A stretch of DNA of 64,000 bases from Streptomyces sp. WZ-12 (GCF_028898845.1 NZ_CP118574.1:6669001-6733000), one strand, 5' to 3'. Positions 42,355 through 52,319 are shown, counted from the first letter of the stretch. The notes: generated by a model from the letters alone, not told the origin. Numbers and translations: made by a program.

Positions 42355-43973
42355 CCCTCACCTCTCACCTGGCCGCCGGTGGCGCCGGCGAGCACCGCAC
42401 CCTGATCGTCACCCTCTTCGCGGTCTTCGTCGCCGCCACCCTCGGCATCACCGTCTGGGCCGGCCGGCAGACCAAGGGGGCGGAGGACTTCTACGCCGGC
42501 GGGCGGCAGTTCAGCGGCTTCCAGAACGGCCTGGCCATCTCGGGCGACTACATGTCCGCGGCGTCCTTCCTGGGCATCGCCGGCGCCATCGCCCTCTTCG
42601 GCTACGACGGCTTCCTGTACTCCATCGGCTTCCTCGTCGCCTGGCTCGTCGCGCTCCTCCTGGTCGCCGAACCGCTGCGCAACTCCGGCCGGTTCACCAT
42701 GGGCGACGTGCTCGCCTACCGGATGCGCCAACGCCCGGTACGGACCGCCGCCGGCACCTCCACCATCGTCGTCTCGATCTTCTACCTGCTGGCCCAAATG
42801 GCCGGCGCCGGCGCCCTGGTGACCCTGCTCCTGGGCATCACCAGCGAGGCCGGCAAGATCCTCGTCGTCGTCCTGGTCGGCATCGTGATGATCCTCTACG
42901 TCACCATCGGCGGCATGAAGGGCACCACCTGGGTCCAGATGGTCAAGGCCGTCCTGCTGATCGCCGGCACCCTGCTGATCACCTTCCTGGTGGCCTGGAA
43001 GTTCCACTTCAACCCCTCCGCGCTGCTCGGCGCCGCCGCCGAGAACAGCGGCAAGGGCGCCGCCTTCCTGGAGCCCGGCCTGAAATACGGGGCCACCGCC
43101 ACCTCGAAGATCGACTTCATCTCCCTCGGCCTCGCCCTCGTCCTGGGCACCGCGGGCCTGCCGCACATCCTCATCCGCTTCTACACCGTGCCCACCGCCA
43201 AGGCCGCCCGGACATCGGTGAATTGGGCGATCGGCATCATCGGCGTCTTCTACCTGATGACGCTGGCGCTCGGCTTCGGCGCCGCGGCCCTGATCAAGCC
43301 CGGCACCCTCATCGCCTCCAACAAGGCGGGCAACACCGCGGCCCCGCTGCTCGCCCAGGAGATCGGCGGCGGCGCGGGCTCCACCGGCGGCGCCGTGCTG
43401 CTCGCCGTGATCTCCGCGGTCGCCTTCGCCACCATCCTCGCGGTGGTCGCCGGCCTCACCCTCGCCTCGTCCTCCTCCTTCGCCCACGACCTCTACGTCA
43501 ACGTCCTGCGCAAGGGGGCCGCCACCGAGAAGGAGGAGGTCCGCGCGGCCCGTTGGGCCACCGTCGGCATCGGCGCGGTCGCCATCGTCCTCGGCGTCTT
43601 CGCCCGCAGCCTGAACGTCGCCGGCCTGGTGGCGCTCGCCTTCGCCGTCGCCGCCTCCGCCAACCTCCCCACCCTCCTCTACAGCCTCTTCTGGAAGCGC
43701 TTCACCACCCAGGGCGCCCTGTGGTCCGTCTACGGCGGCCTGCTCTCCTCCGTCCTCCTCGTGCTGTTCTCGCCCGTCGTCTCCGGCAAGGAGACCTCGA
43801 TGTTCCCCGGCGCCGACTTCGCGCTCTTCCCCCTGGAGAACCCGGGCCTGATCTCCATCCCGCTCGGCTTCCTCCTGGGCTGGCTCGGCTCCCTGCTCTC
43901 CAAGGAGGCGCCGGACGCCGCCAAGTACGCCGAACTGGAGGTCCGTTCCCTGACCGGCAGCGGCGCCCATTGA
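42351..43973 (+). CDS. actP: Cation/acetate symporter ActP-like (SSS family)
   Basis: 540 residues, about 13 membrane helices of the sodium:solute symporter family. Recognisable segments are WAGRQTKGAEDFYAGGRQFSG, GDYMSAASFLGIAGAIAL, and VLGTAGLPHILIRFYTVPTAKAAR, typical of ActP/DhlC transporters for acetate and other short acids. Coupled (ATGA) to the DUF485 gene. Confidence 0.92.
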   Translation: MTLTSHLAAGGAGEHRTLIVTLFAVFVAATLGITVWAGRQTKGAEDFYAGGRQFSGFQNGLAISGDYMSAASFLGIAGAIALFGYDGFLYSIGFLVAWLVALLLVAEPLRNSGRFTMGDVLAYRMRQRPVRTAAGTSTIVVSIFYLLAQMAGAGALVTLLLGITSEAGKILVVVLVGIVMILYVTIGGMKGTTWVQMVKAVLLIAGTLLITFLVAWKFHFNPSALLGAAAENSGKGAAFLEPGLKYGATATSKIDFISLGLALVLGTAGLPHILIRFYTVPTAKAARTSVNWAIGIIGVFYLMTLALGFGAAALIKPGTLIASNKAGNTAAPLLAQEIGGGAGSTGGAVLLAVISAVAFATILAVVAGLTLASSSSFAHDLYVNVLRKGAATEKEEVRAARWATVGIGAVAIVLGVFARSLNVAGLVALAFAVAASANLPTLLYSLFWKRFTTQGALWSVYGGLLSSVLLVLFSPVVSGKETSMFPGADFALFPLENPGLISIPLGFLLGWLGSLLSKEAPDAAKYAELEVRSLTGSGAH

Positions 43974-44153
43974 GCCACCCCCGGGCCGCCTGAGTCGTCT
44001 CTACAGCCCCCGGGCGGGGTGCCGTCGTAGTTCTCTACGACCGCACCCCGCCCACCTCGTGCTTCTCACGCCTCCTCACTGTCGGACCCATCGCGTAGGC
44101 TCGAAGACGCAATCGATCGACGCACCGATCCACACTCTCGGGGAGGGGGCCCA

Positions 44154-45143
44154 GTGCTCATCGACACGTACGGCCGCGTGGCCACCGACCTGCGGGTTTC
44201 GCTCACGGACCGGTGCAATCTGCGCTGCACCTACTGCATGCCCGAAGAGGGCCTTGCCTGGCTGGCCAAGCCCGATCTGCTGACCGACGACGAGATCGTC
44301 CGCCTGATCGAGATCGCCGTCCGCGACCTCGGCATCACCGAGGTCCGCTTCACCGGCGGCGAGCCGCTGCTCCGCCCCGGCCTGGTCGGCATCGTCGAGC
44401 GCGCCGCCGCGCTCACCCCCCGCCCCCAGCTCTCGCTGACCACCAACGGCATCGGCCTGGCCCGCACCGCCCCCGCCCTGCGCGCCGCCGGCCTGGACCG
44501 CGTCAACGTCTCCCTCGACACCCTCCGGTCCGACGTCTTCACCGCCCTCACCCGCCGCAAGCGGCACGCCGACGTCCTCGCGGGCCTGGAAGCCGCCCGC
44601 GCCGCCGGCCTCACCCCCGTCAAGGTCAACACCGTCCTGATGCCCGGCCTCAACGACGACGAGGCCCCCGACCTCCTGGCCTGGGCCATCGAGGAGGGCT
44701 ACGAGCTGCGCTTCATCGAGCAGATGCCGCTGGACGCCCAGCACGGCTGGAAGCGTGACGGCATGATCACCGCCGGCGACATCCTCGCCTCGCTGCGCAC
44801 CCGCTTCACCCTCACCGCCGAGGGCCAGGACGAGCGCGGCTCCGCCCCCGCCGAGCGCTGGGTCGTCGACGGCGGCCCGCACCGCGTCGGCGTCATCGCC
44901 TCGGTCACCCGCCCGTTCTGCCGCGCCTGCGACCGCACCCGGCTCACCGCCGACGGCCAGATCCGCACCTGTCTGTTCGCCACCGAGGAGACGGACCTGA
45001 GGGCCGCGCTGCGCTCCGGCGCCCCCGACGCCGAGATAGCCCGGATCTGGAAGCTGGCCATGTGGGGCAAGAAGGCCGGCTCCGGCCTCGACGACCCCAC
45101 CTTCCTTCAGCCCGAGCGCCCCATGTCAGCCATCGGAGGCTGA
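44154..45143 (+). CDS. moaA: GTP 3',8-cyclase MoaA (molybdenum cofactor synthesis)
   Basis: Radical-SAM enzyme of 329 residues that converts GTP to the cyclic precursor of cPMP. N-terminal cluster motif DRCNLRCTYCMPEEG (CxxxCxxC), GGEPLLRPGL, and a C-terminal second 4Fe-4S site with FCRACDRTRLTADGQIRTCLFA. The terminal Gly-Gly needed for activity is present (SAIGG). GTG start with GGGGAGGGGG upstream. Its last 18 bp overlap the convergent small gene. Confidence 0.96.
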   Translation: MLIDTYGRVATDLRVSLTDRCNLRCTYCMPEEGLAWLAKPDLLTDDEIVRLIEIAVRDLGITEVRFTGGEPLLRPGLVGIVERAAALTPRPQLSLTTNGIGLARTAPALRAAGLDRVNVSLDTLRSDVFTALTRRKRHADVLAGLEAARAAGLTPVKVNTVLMPGLNDDEAPDLLAWAIEEGYELRFIEQMPLDAQHGWKRDGMITAGDILASLRTRFTLTAEGQDERGSAPAERWVVDGGPHRVGVIASVTRPFCRACDRTRLTADGQIRTCLFATEETDLRAALRSGAPDAEIARIWKLAMWGKKAGSGLDDPTFLQPERPMSAIGG

Positions 45144-45368
45144 CCGCTCCCGCTCCCAATCCGCCAGCGCCACCACGTCCTTGAGGAACCCGCGCACGGC
45201 GAGGAACTGCGACAGATGCTCCCGGTGCGCGTCGCACGCCAACCACGTCTTGCGCCGGTCCGGCGTGTGCAGCTTGGGGTTGTTCCAGGCCACCACCCAC
45301 ACCGCATCGGCGCGGCAGCCCTTGGCCGAACAGATGGTGACATTCTCGGAAGCGTTCGGGGAGTTCAC
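45126..45368 (-). CDS. Small Cys/His protein overlapping moaA end
   Basis: 80 residues, GTG start. Cys13 and Cys18 (ICSAKGCRADAVW) with Cys45, His48 and His51 (WLACDAHREHLSQF) could bind one zinc ion. Database labels such as 'acetone carboxylase' for relatives are not supported by anything visible. It overlaps the moaA stop region by 18 bp in convergent orientation. Confidence 0.78.
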   Translation of the reverse strand: MNSPNASENVTICSAKGCRADAVWVVAWNNPKLHTPDRRKTWLACDAHREHLSQFLAVRGFLKDVVALADWERERSASDG

Positions 45369-45430
45369 GCCTCAACCCTACGTCCCGCACCGCGCGGCCC
45401 TCACGCGCCGGCGCCTGGTGCAGACATGAC

Positions 45431-45466
45431 GACGCCGGGCAGCCACGGGGGGAGCCGCCCGGCGTC
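45431..45466. terminator. Hairpin terminator
   Basis: GACGCCGGGC (45431-45440) and GCCCGGCGTC (45457-45466) form a perfect 10-bp stem. It lies downstream of the DUF3099 gene on the minus strand and upstream of the small Cys/His gene. Confidence 0.7.
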
Positions 45467-45599
45467 GATCGGTCGCTCCGACGGGGGATGCGGAGCGCGT
45501 ACGCAGTATGTCACGGGGGATGGCGCCCGGTGCACCGGAACCGCGTGATTGATCTGAGCTTTTCTTGAGCTTTGCGGAGCGACCGTCCGCTGCAAAGCC

Positions 45600-45965
45600 T
45601 CAGTCGCGCTCGCCGCGCGACTGCGTCGACTCCGCCGTCGGCCGTTCCGCAACGGATTCCGTGTCGCCCGAATCCAGCATCTTCCGCACGGGTTTGACGA
45701 ACGTGGAGGGCAGCGAAGGGACGTTCTCCCGGCCGGCGTTGGCGATGACGACGGCGATGTACGGCAGCCCCATGCCGATCACCAACGTTGCGATGGCAAT
45801 CGGACGTTCGATGTTCCACAGCACGGCGGTGAGCACCACCGCCACGGTCCGCACCGCCATCGAGATCACATACCGTCGCTGACGGCCCCGCACGTCCTCG
45901 GTGAGCCCCTGCCGGGCCCCCGTGATCCGGAAGGTTTCGACGCCGCCGTTCTGCTTCCGCATCAC
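45600..45965 (-). CDS. DUF3099 membrane protein
   Basis: 121 residues. Two hydrophobic segments (VISMAVRTVAVVLTAVLW and IAIATLVIGMGLPYIAVVIANAG) behind a polar N-terminus ending TEDVRGRQRRY, the DUF3099 pattern. The tail is acidic and polar. Start taken at GTG 45965 (ATG at 45962 is equivalent in practice). Function unknown; conserved in actinomycetes. Confidence 0.87.
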   Translation of the reverse strand: MMRKQNGGVETFRITGARQGLTEDVRGRQRRYVISMAVRTVAVVLTAVLWNIERPIAIATLVIGMGLPYIAVVIANAGRENVPSLPSTFVKPVRKMLDSGDTESVAERPTAESTQSRGERD

Positions 45966-46134
45966 GTTCCACCACCTGCTCGGTCCTGCCGGATTCTCCC
46001 CGCATTCCGGTCAGTTCCCACGGTACGCCGGCCCATTCCGCCCTACGAGGCCGGGTCGTGCCGATGGCGTACGGGGTGTCCGACAGATGCGGTAGGGCGG
46101 ACACCCCGCGCCGGCGGCCGTGCGCGGCCGGTGA

Positions 46135-47538
46135 CTAACGGCCGGTGATCTGGGCCAGTTTGCGGCCGGCCTTGAGGTAGGCGACGCCCGCCGGGTCGGT
46201 CACCTTCTCCGCCAGCACCTCGGCCAGCGGCCGCACCGCGTCGGCCTCCGCCAGCACCACCGTCGACTGGCCGTCCGCGCCCTCGACCACCAGCCGCAGC
46301 GCGTTCTGCTTCGCCAGCCGCCGCGCCGCCGAGGCGCTCGGGGTGAACTCCAGCACCGTCGTCAGCACCGCCGCGACGGTCTGCGCACCGTGCTCACCGG
46401 CGTCCACCGACGGCAGCGACTCCACGTCCGCGAACGACTTCTTGGAGAACTGCGCCACGAAGCCGGCCCGGGCGGTCATCGCCGCGTCCAGCCCGTACAG
46501 CGCCGTCACGACCTCGCCCGCCAGGATCTTCTTGAGGTCCATCGGGTGCACCGACCGCTTCGCGACCCGGCCCAGCACGAGCGCGATCTCGTCGTCGGTC
46601 CACTCGGTCCACGCCTTGAGGTACGGCTCCATCAGCCGGTCCGGCACCGACATGATCTTGCCGAACACGTCGTCGGCGGGCGCGCTCAACCCGACGTAAT
46701 TCCCCTTGGACTTGGACATCTTGGCGCCTGTGCCGTCCGTGCCCTCGATCAGCGGCATGGTCACCACGAGCTGCGGCCGCTGCCCGCGCAGCTCCATCAG
46801 CTTGCGCCCCATCTGGAGGTTGAGGAGCTGGTCGGAGCCGCCCAGCTCCACGTCACAGGCGAGCGCCACCGAGTCCAGGCCCTGCGCGACCGGGTAGAGC
46901 AGCTCGGTCATGGTCAGCCCGGAACCGGCCGCGAGCCGGTTGCGGAAGTCCTCGCGCTGGAGCAACTGCGCGGCCGGCACCTGCGCGAGCAGCCCCAGCA
47001 GCTCCGGGAAGGTGTACGGCGCCAGCCACTCGCTGTTCTGCCGGAAGCTGACCTTCTCGAAGTCGAAGAACGGGCGGACCTGCTGGCGGTAGGTGGCGAG
47101 GTTGTGCGCGATGTCCTCGTCGGTCAGCGGCGGCCGCTCGGCCGTCCGGCCCGACGGGTCGCCGATCTTGGCAGTGAAGTCGCCGATGATCAGGGTGACC
47201 TCGTGGCCTAGCCGCTGGAAGCGGCTGAGGATGATCAGCGGCACCGCGTGCCCGAGGTGCACATCGGTGGCCGTCGGGTCGATGCCCAGCTTGACGTGCA
47301 GCCCCTTGCCCGCCGCCCGGCGCTCCTCGATCCGCTCGGCCAGCTTCGCGACGCCCGGCAGCACCTCGACCGTGCGGGAGGCGATCAGCTCGGCCTGCTC
47401 CTTCGGCGACAGGTCCGTCAGGTCCAGATAGCGCCGCTCACCGGTCTCCTGGAGCAGCTCCCGGACGGTGTCGTCCGAGGAGAGGTCGGTGGAGAGCAGT
47501 GTGCTGGCGCGGGCGACGGATTCGCCGAGGCGTGTCAT
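46135..47538 (-). CDS. tyrS: Tyrosine--tRNA ligase
   Basis: Class I synthetase, 467 residues. HIGH motif is DPTATDVHLGHAVPL and KMSKS is GAKMSKSKGNYVGL; the tyrosine pocket GSDQLLNLQMGR is present and a C-terminal S4 domain follows. The sequence resembles the longer TyrZ-like form rather than the short E. coli type. ATG at 47538 (MTRLGESVARAS). No T-box leader was recognised in the 149 bp upstream. Confidence 0.95.
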   Translation of the reverse strand: MTRLGESVARASTLLSTDLSSDDTVRELLQETGERRYLDLTDLSPKEQAELIASRTVEVLPGVAKLAERIEERRAAGKGLHVKLGIDPTATDVHLGHAVPLIILSRFQRLGHEVTLIIGDFTAKIGDPSGRTAERPPLTDEDIAHNLATYRQQVRPFFDFEKVSFRQNSEWLAPYTFPELLGLLAQVPAAQLLQREDFRNRLAAGSGLTMTELLYPVAQGLDSVALACDVELGGSDQLLNLQMGRKLMELRGQRPQLVVTMPLIEGTDGTGAKMSKSKGNYVGLSAPADDVFGKIMSVPDRLMEPYLKAWTEWTDDEIALVLGRVAKRSVHPMDLKKILAGEVVTALYGLDAAMTARAGFVAQFSKKSFADVESLPSVDAGEHGAQTVAAVLTTVLEFTPSASAARRLAKQNALRLVVEGADGQSTVVLAEADAVRPLAEVLAEKVTDPAGVAYLKAGRKLAQITGR

Positions 47539-47687
47539 GGCGTCCCTGATCAATCGTGGTTCCCAAACGGGAGGACAGGGCGACAGTCTATTAGGCCGGT
47601 CCCCGGAGGTCGTCGGGATATCCGCCGGCCCGACCGCCCGGGCCGCCGCCCCGCCCCCGCAAGCCGGGGGCCGGTGCGGCGCCCCGC

Positions 47688-49112
47688 TCACACGCCCCGG
47701 CTGACCGAGCTCATGTTGAAGTCCGGCACCCGCAGCGGTGGCATCGCGGTCCGCGGGAAGGAGTCCCCCCACTCGCGCGACAGCGTCCGCTCGGTCCGGC
47801 CCGCCGCCACCGCCCGGCCCAGCAGGTCCACCGGCGACTCGTTGAACCGGAAGTTGTTGACCGCGCCGACCACCTCGCCGCCCTCGACGAGATAGACCCC
47901 GTCCCGGGTCAGCCCGGTCAGCAGCAGCGTCGCCGGATCGACCTCGCGGATGTACCACAGGCAGGTGAGCAGCAGCGTCGGCCCGTCATGGCCGGCGGCG
48001 GCCACCATCGCGTCGAGGGAGTCCGAACTCCCGCCCTCCAACAGGAGGTTGTCGACCGCCGGCGCCACCGGCAGGCCGGTGAGCGCGGCGCCGTGCCGGG
48101 TGGCCACCAGGCGGTCCAGCACGCCCCCGCGCACCCAGTCGGTGGCGGTCAGCGGCAGCCCGTTGTCGAAGACCGAGGCGTCGGTGCCGGAGGCGTGGGT
48201 CAGCACGAACGGCGCGCACTGAAGCCCGGGGGCCGCGGGGTCGCTGCGCAGCGTCAGCGACAGGTCGCTGAGCCGCTCACCGACCCGGGTCCGCGCCGGG
48301 CCGCCCGCCCTGGAGAAGACCGTGCGGCCCTCGGCGGTGTCCCGGGCGGTGGCCGACCACTGCTGGTAGATCAGCAGGTCCGCGACGGCGGCGGGCGGCA
48401 GCAGGGTGTCGTAGCGGCCGGCCGGCAGGTCGATCCGGCGCTCCGCCCAGCCCAGCCGGCGGGCCAGCTCGGCGTCCAGGTGCCGCGGATCGGTGTCGGT
48501 GAAGTCCCGGGTGGACCGGCCGGCCCAGGCCGAGCGGGTGCCGTCCGCGGACCGGGCGTTGAGCTCCAGCGTCCCGGTGGGCTGGTCGTGCCGCAGCCGC
48601 AGCCCGGTGGAGGTGCCCAAGTACGAGGAGACGACGGTGTGTTGGGCGAAGCCGTACAGGGCGCGGCCGCCCGCCCGGGCCTGCCGGAAGGACTCCCCGA
48701 GGGCCGGGGCGAACGCGTCGAAGACGCCCGGGGAGGTCTCGGCGGGGGCGTCGGCGAAGCCCGCGCCGGCGCCCGCCGGGCCCTCGGTGACCAGCGGCCC
48801 CGCGTCCTCGGCCGGACCGGCGTCCGCGGCCGCCGCCTCCGCCGCCCGCACCAGCGGCTCCAGCTCCCCCGCGGTCACCGCCGACCGCGAGACCACCCCG
48901 GACGCGGTCCCCTGGGCGCCGTCCACCGTCGCCACCACCGTGACCGTCCGGCCGCGGGTGGTGCCGTTGGTGGTGAGCGCGCTGCCCGCCCAGCGCAGAT
49001 GGGCGTCGGAGCGCTCCTCGACGAGGACCACGAGGCCGTCGGCGCGGGACAGCGCCAGGGCCCGTTCGACGATCTCGTGCGGCCGGTTGCCGCGCCTGGC
49101 CCGCTGACTCAT
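47688..49112 (-). CDS. PmbA/TldE-family protein (TldD partner)
   Basis: 474 residues of the TldD/PmbA family, lacking the HExxxH zinc motif, as in the TldE subunit. Segments include YGFAQHTVVSSYLGTSTGLRLRH and LLLTCLWYIREVDPATLLLTGLTRDGVYLVEGGEVVGAV with the family C-terminus NFRFNESPVDLL. TldD/TldE heterodimers process peptides such as microcins in E. coli. The ATG overlaps the stop of tldD (ATGA), so the two are made together. Confidence 0.9.
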   Translation of the reverse strand: MSQRARRGNRPHEIVERALALSRADGLVVLVEERSDAHLRWAGSALTTNGTTRGRTVTVVATVDGAQGTASGVVSRSAVTAGELEPLVRAAEAAAADAGPAEDAGPLVTEGPAGAGAGFADAPAETSPGVFDAFAPALGESFRQARAGGRALYGFAQHTVVSSYLGTSTGLRLRHDQPTGTLELNARSADGTRSAWAGRSTRDFTDTDPRHLDAELARRLGWAERRIDLPAGRYDTLLPPAAVADLLIYQQWSATARDTAEGRTVFSRAGGPARTRVGERLSDLSLTLRSDPAAPGLQCAPFVLTHASGTDASVFDNGLPLTATDWVRGGVLDRLVATRHGAALTGLPVAPAVDNLLLEGGSSDSLDAMVAAAGHDGPTLLLTCLWYIREVDPATLLLTGLTRDGVYLVEGGEVVGAVNNFRFNESPVDLLGRAVAAGRTERTLSREWGDSFPRTAMPPLRVPDFNMSSVSRGV

Positions 49113-50638
49113 CGCCCTGCCTCCTGCGTGGTGTTGAGGACCTGCACGCCTTCGAAGACCGCCGCCGGGCAGCCGTGGGAGACCGCCGCGATCTGGCCCG
49201 GCTGGGCCTTGCCGCAGTTGAAGGCGCCGCCCAGGACATAGGTCTGTGGGCCGCCGAGCGCGGTCAACGACCCCCAGAAGTCGGTGGTGGTGGCCTGATA
49301 GGCGACGTCGCGCAGTTGACCGGCCAGGCGCCCGTTGCGGATCAGGAACGCCCGCTGCTGGGTGAACTGGAAGTTGTAGCGCTGCATGTCGATGGACCAC
49401 GAGCGGTCGCCTACGAGGTAGATGCCGCGCTCCACCCCGGAGATCAACCCCTCCGTCGACGGGCCGTCCAGCGCAGGACGGAGCGAGACGTTGGCCATCC
49501 GCTGGACCGGCACATGGCCGGGGGAGTCCGCGAACGCACAGCCGTTGGAGCGCGCGAGCCCGGCCAACTTCGCCGTCCTGCGGTCGAGTTGGTAGCCGGT
49601 CAGGATCCCGTCCGTGACCAGGTCCCAGGACTGGGCGGCCACCCCCTCGTCGTCGTAGCCGACGGTGGCCAGGCCGTGCTCCGTGATCCGGTCGCCGGCC
49701 ACGTTCATCAGCGGCGAGCCGTAGACCAGCGAGCCGAGCCGGTCGAAGGTGGCGAACGAGGTGCCGGCGTAGGCCGCCTCGTAGCCCAGCGCGCGGTCCA
49801 GTTCGGTGGCGTGCCCGACCGACTCGTGGATCGTCAACCAGAGGTTGGACGGGTCGATGACCAGGTCGTAGGCGCCGGGCTCGACGCTCGGCGCGCGCAG
49901 CTTGCCGGCCAAGTGCTCCGGGAGCGCGGCGAGTTCGCCGTCCCAGTCGTGGCCTTCGGTCAGGTACTCCCAGCCCCGGCCGACCGGTGGCGCGAGGGTC
50001 CGCATCGACTCGAAGTCGCCGGTGGCCGGGTCCACCGCGACCGCGGTCAGCTCCGGGTGGAGCCGGATCCGCTGCTGGGTGGTGCTGGTGCCGGCGGTGT
50101 CGGCGTAGAACTTGTTCTCCTGGGCGGCCAGGAGGTGCGCGTCGACGTGCGCCACCCCGGGGGCGGCCAGCAATCGGGCGCTCCACTCGGCCAGCAGCCC
50201 GGTCTTCTCGGCATCCGGGACGTCGAAGGGGCTGACCTCGTACGAGGACACCCAGGTGCGGTCCCGGTAGACGGGCTCGTCGGCCAGCTCCACCCGCTCC
50301 CCGGCGCCCGCGGCCCGCGCCACCTTGGCGGACAGCCGCGCCATCGCCACCGCCTGGCCGGCGACCCGGGCCGCGGCGTCCATGGTCAGGTCCACGCCGG
50401 AGGCGAAGCCCCAGGCGCCGTTGTGCACCACCCGCACCGCGTAGCCGAGGTCGGTGGTGTCGGCGGTGGCCGACGTTCGGGCGTCGCGCAACTGCCACAG
50501 CGCGCTGCGGACCCGTTCCAGGCGAAAGTCGGCGTGCTCCGCGCCGAGCGCGCGGGCCCGCGCCAGGGCGGCATCGGCCAGCGCGTGCAACGGCAGCGCG
50601 CGGAAGGTCTCATCGAGTTCATGGGGTGCGGCGGGCAC
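49109..50638 (-). CDS. tldD: TldD-family metalloprotease
   Basis: 509 residues, GTG start with GGGAGG five bases upstream. The zinc motif is WLTIHESVGHATELDRALGYEAAYAGTSF (HExxxH). The C-terminal domain includes GVAAQSWDLVTDGILTGYQLDRRTA and the metal Cys region VLGGAFNCGKAQPGQ. Catalytic subunit of the TldD/TldE protease, probably acting on modified peptides. It is divergent from fabG. Confidence 0.93.
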   Translation of the reverse strand: MPAAPHELDETFRALPLHALADAALARARALGAEHADFRLERVRSALWQLRDARTSATADTTDLGYAVRVVHNGAWGFASGVDLTMDAAARVAGQAVAMARLSAKVARAAGAGERVELADEPVYRDRTWVSSYEVSPFDVPDAEKTGLLAEWSARLLAAPGVAHVDAHLLAAQENKFYADTAGTSTTQQRIRLHPELTAVAVDPATGDFESMRTLAPPVGRGWEYLTEGHDWDGELAALPEHLAGKLRAPSVEPGAYDLVIDPSNLWLTIHESVGHATELDRALGYEAAYAGTSFATFDRLGSLVYGSPLMNVAGDRITEHGLATVGYDDEGVAAQSWDLVTDGILTGYQLDRRTAKLAGLARSNGCAFADSPGHVPVQRMANVSLRPALDGPSTEGLISGVERGIYLVGDRSWSIDMQRYNFQFTQQRAFLIRNGRLAGQLRDVAYQATTTDFWGSLTALGGPQTYVLGGAFNCGKAQPGQIAAVSHGCPAAVFEGVQVLNTTQEAGR

Positions 50639-50800
50639 GGCATCCTCCCGTAGTTCGGCGGGAGCATCATCCCCTGCTTCTGTGGAGACCCGACAGTGAC
50701 CGGGGCGCGCCCCTGTCCGGGCTCGATTCTCCGGAAGGGGCCCCTGACCGATAGTTTCGTACCGAACGCAAGACGAACGGGACACGGAAAGGGTGATCTC

Positions 50801-51505
50801 TTGAGCCGCTCGGTTCTGGTCACCGGAGGCAATCGCGGCATCGGCTTGGCCATCGCCCGCGCCTTCGCCGAGGCAGGCGACAAGGTCGCCATCACCTACC
50901 GCTCGGGCGAGCCCCCGGCGGGTTTTTTGGCCGTGAAGTGCGACATCACGGACGCCGAGCAGGTCGAGCAGGCGTACAAGGAGATCGAGGAGAAGCAGGG
51001 TCCGGTCGAGGTGCTGGTGGCCAACGCCGGCATCACCCGCGACCAGTTGCTGATGCGGATGTCCGAGGAGGACTTCAGCGCCGTCCTCGACACCAACCTG
51101 ACCGGCACGTTCCGGGTGGTCAAGCGCGCCAACCGCGCGATGCTGCGGGCCCGCAAGGGGCGGATCGTCCTGATCTCGTCGGTGGTCGGCCTGATGGGCG
51201 CGGCGGGGCAGGCCAACTACGCCGCCTCCAAGGCCGCGCTGGTCGGCTTCTCCCGTTCGCTCGCGCGTGAGCTGGGCAGCCGCAACATCACGGTCAACGT
51301 CGTCGCGCCCGGTTTCGTCGACACCGACATGACCCGGGTGCTCAGCGACGAGCAGCGGGAGAGCATCGTGAAGCAGGTGCCGCTGGCGCGTTACGCGCAG
51401 CCCGAGGAGGTCGCCGCCTCCGTCCGCTTCCTGGCCTCCGACGAGGCCGCGTACATCACCGGAGCCGTCATTCCCGTCGACGGCGGATTGGGCATGGGGC
51501 ACTGA
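50801..51505 (+). CDS. fabG: 3-oxoacyl-ACP reductase FabG
   Basis: 234 residues, TTG start (LSRSVLVTGGNRGIG) preceded by GGGTGA; no better ATG fits. SDR with TGGNRGIG, VANAGI, Ser in LISSVVG and YAASKAALVGFS, ending GAVIPVDGGLGMGH. NADPH-dependent second step of fatty-acid elongation. It lies five bases before fabI, the classical actinomycete fabG-fabI pair, so both should be essential. Confidence 0.96.
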   Translation: MSRSVLVTGGNRGIGLAIARAFAEAGDKVAITYRSGEPPAGFLAVKCDITDAEQVEQAYKEIEEKQGPVEVLVANAGITRDQLLMRMSEEDFSAVLDTNLTGTFRVVKRANRAMLRARKGRIVLISSVVGLMGAAGQANYAASKAALVGFSRSLARELGSRNITVNVVAPGFVDTDMTRVLSDEQRESIVKQVPLARYAQPEEVAASVRFLASDEAAYITGAVIPVDGGLGMGH

Positions 51506-51510
51506 GCACG

Positions 51511-52290
51511 ATGACGAACACCAGCGGAATCCTTGCCGGCAAGCGCATCCTGATCACGGGCGTGCTGATGGAGTCCTCGATCGCCTTCCACGCGGCCAAG
51601 GTCGCGCAGGAGCAGGGCGCCGAGGTCATCCTGACCGCCTTCCCGCGGCCGACGCTCACCGAGCGCATCGCCAAGAAGCTGCCGAAGCCGGCCAAGGTCG
51701 TCGAGCTCGACGTGACCAACCAGGAGCACCTGGACCGCCTGGAGGGCGTGGTCCGCGAGGAGCTCGGTGGCCTGGACGGCATCGTCCACTCCATCGGCTT
51801 CGCCCCGCAGGACGCGCTCGGCGGCAACTTCCTCAACACGCCCTTCGAGTCGGTCGCCACGGCCATGCACGTCTCGGCGTTCTCCCTGAAGTCGCTGACC
51901 ATGGCCTGCCTGCCGCTGATGCCGGACGAGGGCGGCTCGGTGGTCGGCCTGACCTTCGACGCCCAGTTCGCCTGGCCGCAGTACGACTGGATGGGCCCGG
52001 CCAAGGCCGCCCTGGAGGCCACCAACCGCTACATGGCGCGGGACCTCGGCAAGCGGAACATCCGCTGCAACCTCATCTCGGCCGGCCCGATCGGCTCGAT
52101 GGCCGCCAAGTCCATCCCGGGCTTCTCGGACCTGGCCGACGTGTGGAACACCCGCTCCCCGCTGGAGTGGGACATGGCCGACCCGGAGCCCGCGGGCCGC
52201 GGCATCGTCGCCCTGCTGTCGGACTTCTTCCCGAAGACCACCGGCGAGATCATCCACGTCGACGGCGGCGTGCACATGATGGGCGCCTGA
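51511..52290 (+). CDS. fabI: Enoyl-ACP reductase FabI (InhA-type)
   Basis: 259 residues. NADH-dependent last step of the fatty-acid cycle. Motifs: KRILITGVLMESSIAFHAAK, HSIGFAP, the Tyr/Lys pair in WPQYDWMGPAKAAL (Y-x6-K), and GEIIHVDGGVHMMGA. The layout is of the mycobacterial InhA kind. Terminated by the strong hairpin at 52320. Confidence 0.97.
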   Translation: MTNTSGILAGKRILITGVLMESSIAFHAAKVAQEQGAEVILTAFPRPTLTERIAKKLPKPAKVVELDVTNQEHLDRLEGVVREELGGLDGIVHSIGFAPQDALGGNFLNTPFESVATAMHVSAFSLKSLTMACLPLMPDEGGSVVGLTFDAQFAWPQYDWMGPAKAALEATNRYMARDLGKRNIRCNLISAGPIGSMAAKSIPGFSDLADVWNTRSPLEWDMADPEPAGRGIVALLSDFFPKTTGEIIHVDGGVHMMGA

Positions 52291-52319
52291 CGCCCGCCGC
52301 GACACCCGTCGCACTTCCC

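Noticed and set aside
47539..47687. T-box leader upstream of tyrS
   Set aside because: No T-box core or specifier loop recognised and the space is short.
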